A DNA stretch of 64,000 nucleotides from positions 1 to 64,000 of the forward strand of contig CAIUGU010000038.1 in NCBI GenBank assembly GCA_903898785.1, written 5' to 3'. The translations under genes were made by a program, and so were the position numbers. This document shows, piece after piece, positions 61,238-64,000 of the stretch. The notes below the pieces were generated by a model. That model ran no database searches, was not told the origin of the DNA, and saw only the letters and a program-made list of their open reading frames with translations. Origin of the DNA: an uncultured Pseudomonadota bacterium (GTDB lineage: Bacteria; Pseudomonadota; Gammaproteobacteria; Steroidobacterales; Steroidobacteraceae). Within the stretch, counting starts at the first letter, position 1. Each line of letters opens with the position of its first letter.

Positions 61238-62830
61238 ATGAACGGACCCGAAGGACAGGACGACGTCGCGAAGTGGCAGCGGGAGGCTGGGCGCGCGCTC
61301 AACCGCCGCGAGTATCGCCTCGCGCACGAGCTGTGCATCAAGATACTGACGCGTCGGCCGGAATCGGCCGACGCGTTTTTTTTGCTCGCGATGATCGCGG
61401 CGGTCCATGACAACTTCCCCAAGGCCGTCGAGCTGATCGAGCGCTCCTTGCGGCTCGACCCCGCCAATGCCGAGTATCACGCGCAGCTCGGCCGGTGCCT
61501 GATCGCCCTGCAGCGCCCCCGCGAAGCCTTCGAAGCCGCAGTCCGGGCGCTGTCGCTGAATCCGCGGGAAGCACTGACGCTCGACACGATCGGCGTCGTC
61601 ATGACGCGCGCCGGTGCCCATGCCGAGGCGCTCGAGCCTTTCCACCGCGCCGTGGCGGCTGATGCCACCAAGGCGCCCTTCTTCTACAATCTCGGTGCTT
61701 CGTTGCAGTTCACGGGTGACTTCGCTGCAGCCGCGGACGCCTATCGCAAGGCGCTGGACATCGACCCCGCCTACTACCGGGCATGGTCGTCACTGGCGCA
61801 AGTCACCCGAGCACCGTTCACCGATGCAGAGGTGGCGAGGCTGGATGCGCTCCTTGCCGAGCGCTCGCTGGATGCCGATTCCGAGTTGCATCTGTGCCAT
61901 GCGCTCGCCAAGCAGTGCGAGGACCTCGGGCGCCATGGCGAGTCGTTCGCGTATCTCGAGCGCGGCAAGCGACGCAAGCGGCAGTCGATCCACTATTCCT
62001 TCGAAGCCGATCGCGCCCTCTTTGCAGCGGCAAGGCAGACCATGGCGTCGAGGCCCATGCAGACGCGCGGCTGCGAATCGGGCGAGCCGATCTTCATCGT
62101 CGGCATGCCGAGAACGGGCACGACGCTGGTCGAGCGCATCCTTTCCAGCCATCCGGCCGTGTTCGCGGCGGGGGAGCTCACGAACTTCGCGCTGGCGCTG
62201 AAGCGCGCGGCCGCCACCCCATCGAGGCTCGTGCTGGATCCACAGACGCTGGCTGCCGCAGGGTCCGTCGACCTCGCCCGGGTGGGCGCGGAGTACGTGG
62301 AGAGCACGCGGCCTCGCACCGGCCACACGCAGCATTTCATCGACAAGATGCCGCTCAACTTCTTTTATGCCGGGCTGATCCATCGGGCCTTGCCGAACGC
62401 GAAGATCATCTGCCTGCGGCGCAATCCGCTCGACACGGCCCTGAGCAACTACCGACAGTTGTTCGCGACCAGCTTTTCGTACTACAACTATGCCTACGAC
62501 CTGCTGGATGCGGGCCGGTACTTCATCGAGTTCGATGCGCTCGCGAAGCACTGGCTGCGGACGATCCCGGAGAACTACTGCGAGGTCCACTACGAGTCCG
62601 TGGTCGCCGACACGGAGACGGAGGCGCGGCGGCTGGTTGCGTTCTGCGGCCTCGAGTGGGATCCCGCGTGCCTCGCGTTCGAGCGGAACGCCGCGCCGGT
62701 CGCCACGGCCAGCTCCGTGCAGGTCCGCCAGCCGATCTATCGCACGGCGGTCGAGCGCTGGCGGAAGTATGAAAGCGAGCTCGCTCCCCTGAAGGCCCTG
62801 CTGGCGGGGGCGGGGCTGGTCCAGGCCTGA
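61238..62830 (+). CDS. TPR-repeat sulfotransferase family protein
   Basis: 530 aa; N-terminal TPRs; FIVGMPRTGTTLVERILSSHP (PAPS-binding type loop). Confidence 0.9.
   Translation: MNGPEGQDDVAKWQREAGRALNRREYRLAHELCIKILTRRPESADAFFLLAMIAAVHDNFPKAVELIERSLRLDPANAEYHAQLGRCLIALQRPREAFEAAVRALSLNPREALTLDTIGVVMTRAGAHAEALEPFHRAVAADATKAPFFYNLGASLQFTGDFAAAADAYRKALDIDPAYYRAWSSLAQVTRAPFTDAEVARLDALLAERSLDADSELHLCHALAKQCEDLGRHGESFAYLERGKRRKRQSIHYSFEADRALFAAARQTMASRPMQTRGCESGEPIFIVGMPRTGTTLVERILSSHPAVFAAGELTNFALALKRAAATPSRLVLDPQTLAAAGSVDLARVGAEYVESTRPRTGHTQHFIDKMPLNFFYAGLIHRALPNAKIICLRRNPLDTALSNYRQLFATSFSYYNYAYDLLDAGRYFIEFDALAKHWLRTIPENYCEVHYESVVADTETEARRLVAFCGLEWDPACLAFERNAAPVATASSVQVRQPIYRTAVERWRKYESELAPLKALLAGAGLVQA
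61349..61383 (+). terminator. Intrinsic terminator-like hairpin inside coding sequence
   Basis: ACGCGTCGGCCG-GAAT-CGGCCGACGCGT, 12 bp perfect stem, then run of eight T. Confidence 0.8.
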
Positions 62831-62844
62831 TCGGGAGAGTTGCC

Positions 62845-63327
62845 ATGAGCCCTGCAGATCCGCCGATTGCCATCGCCGCAGTCGATGCGCCCCTCCGCAA
62901 GAAGCCGTCCAGTTATCCGGAGCCGTTTGCCTCGCTGATGGCGGGCCGGCAGAAGCGGCCCCTCGGGGACCTTTTCGGCCTCAGGAACTTCGGCGTCAAT
63001 CTGACGATCCTCGAGCCGGGCGCCGTGTCTGCGCTCAGGCACGCGCATTCGCTGCAGGACGAGTTCATCTTTGTCCTCGAAGGCGAACCGCTGCTCGTCA
63101 CCGATGCCGGCGAAACGCCGCTTGGGCCCGGCATGTGCGCGGGCTTTCCGGCGGGCAACGGCGATGCTCATCACCTGCTGAACCGGACTGCACACCGCGT
63201 CGTCTACCTGGAAGTCGGTGACCGCACGAAGGGCGATACCGCAGCGTATCCCGATGACGACATCCAGGCGGTCATGGGTCCGCTCGGCACATGGATCTTT
63301 ACCCATAAGGACGGGCGGCCGTATTAA
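62845..63327 (+). CDS. Cupin domain-containing protein
   Basis: 160 aa; LRHAHSLQDEFIFVLEGEPLLVTDAGETPLGPGMCAGFPAGNGDAHHLLNRT. Confidence 0.9.
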   Translation: MSPADPPIAIAAVDAPLRKKPSSYPEPFASLMAGRQKRPLGDLFGLRNFGVNLTILEPGAVSALRHAHSLQDEFIFVLEGEPLLVTDAGETPLGPGMCAGFPAGNGDAHHLLNRTAHRVVYLEVGDRTKGDTAAYPDDDIQAVMGPLGTWIFTHKDGRPY

Positions 63328-63407
63328 GATCGCCGCAGCAGGCAACGCAGGACATCGGGTACCGACCCTCGACGGGGACGCCCCGGGTCCCACCAGCAGG
63401 GGGAATC

Positions 63408-64000
63408 GTGAGCACGAGAAGAACCAACCATGCGCGGGTCGCGATGGCGCTCGGCGCGTTGTCGGCTTGCGCCGGCGCGCAGCCGGCCTTCGCACAGGGT
63501 GCGGCAGAGGCAGACGCCCACTGTGGCGCGCTCGCCAACCTGTTCCTTCCCGACACCCGCATCACGCTCGCGCAGGCCATTCGGCCGAATCCGACGTACC
63601 CGGTTCCGGGCACGGAGCGGCCGCAGCGCGGGCCGGTCACTGTCAACGTTCCCTTCTGCAGGGTAGCGGGCACCGTGTCCCCGGCGGTGCAGTTCGAAGT
63701 GTGGATGCCCCTCGGTGAATGGAACGGCCGCTTCGTCGGCCTCGGCATCGGCGGCTTCAGCGGCGCGATTGCGTATGACCAGCTCGCACAGATGGTGGCG
63801 AACGGCTACGCCGTCGGTTCGACGGACAACGGTCACCAGGGATCCGATCCGCGGTTCGCACTGAAGCCGGATGGCACGTTCAACGAGCAGACGGTCGGCG
63901 ACTGGGCCCATCGCGCCATGAACGAGATGACCGTAAAGTCGAAGCAGGTGGTTGCGGCGTTCTACGGCAAGGGCGCGCACCACAGCTACTTCACGGGGTG
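63408..64000 (+). CDS. Tannase/feruloyl esterase-family protein, truncated by window end
   Basis: GTG start; hand translation MSTRRTNHARVAMALGALSACAG...VWMPLGEWNGRFVGLGIGGFSGAI...STDNGHQGSDPRFAL...WAHRAMNEMTVKSKQVVAAFYG; absent from ORF track because no stop in window. Confidence 0.82.
   Translation, partial: MSTRRTNHARVAMALGALSACAGAQPAFAQGAAEADAHCGALANLFLPDTRITLAQAIRPNPTYPVPGTERPQRGPVTVNVPFCRVAGTVSPAVQFEVWMPLGEWNGRFVGLGIGGFSGAIAYDQLAQMVANGYAVGSTDNGHQGSDPRFALKPDGTFNEQTVGDWAHRAMNEMTVKSKQVVAAFYGKGAHHSYFTG

Overview
High-GC bacterial chromosomal window with about 52 well-supported CDS, reading like a gammaproteobacterium (that placement is a guess from family composition). No rRNA, tRNA, CRISPR array, integrase or transposase was seen. 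Main blocks: 2-oxoacid:acceptor oxidoreductase korAB with an Fe-S/FAD oxidoreductase; an ATGA-coupled oxyR - lipase/M17N/CHAT protein - LigB dioxygenase operon; ahpCF with an OxyR-type box; a DUF1501/DUF1800 pair; a HerA-like ATPase; a sulfate-type ABC transporter operon (CysA with C-terminal USP-like extension, Sbp, CysT, CysW) followed by a histidine kinase and OmpR-type regulator; a second Sbp divergent from a TonB receptor; CysB; an ArsR/BigR-like - RND - SQR - TolC - thioredoxin cluster; a second TonB receptor and a TPR-sulfotransferase; and a truncated tannase-family gene at the right edge. Strongest non-checklist signals: (1) a dispersed family of five ~165-225 bp intergenic inverted repeats abutting stop codons, built of small hairpin units whose stems covary; (2) three promoters (cysA operon, second sbp, TonB receptor) sharing a 34-bp box with 11-bp periodic heptamers and identical spacing to a -10-like hexamer; (3) a textbook intrinsic-terminator hairpin with T8 inside the TPR-sulfotransferase ORF; (4) a lipase + M17 N-domain-like + CHAT fusion translationally coupled to OxyR; (5) a FadL-type gene interrupted by one in-frame TAG. 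All homology calls are from reading the translations; no database search was run.
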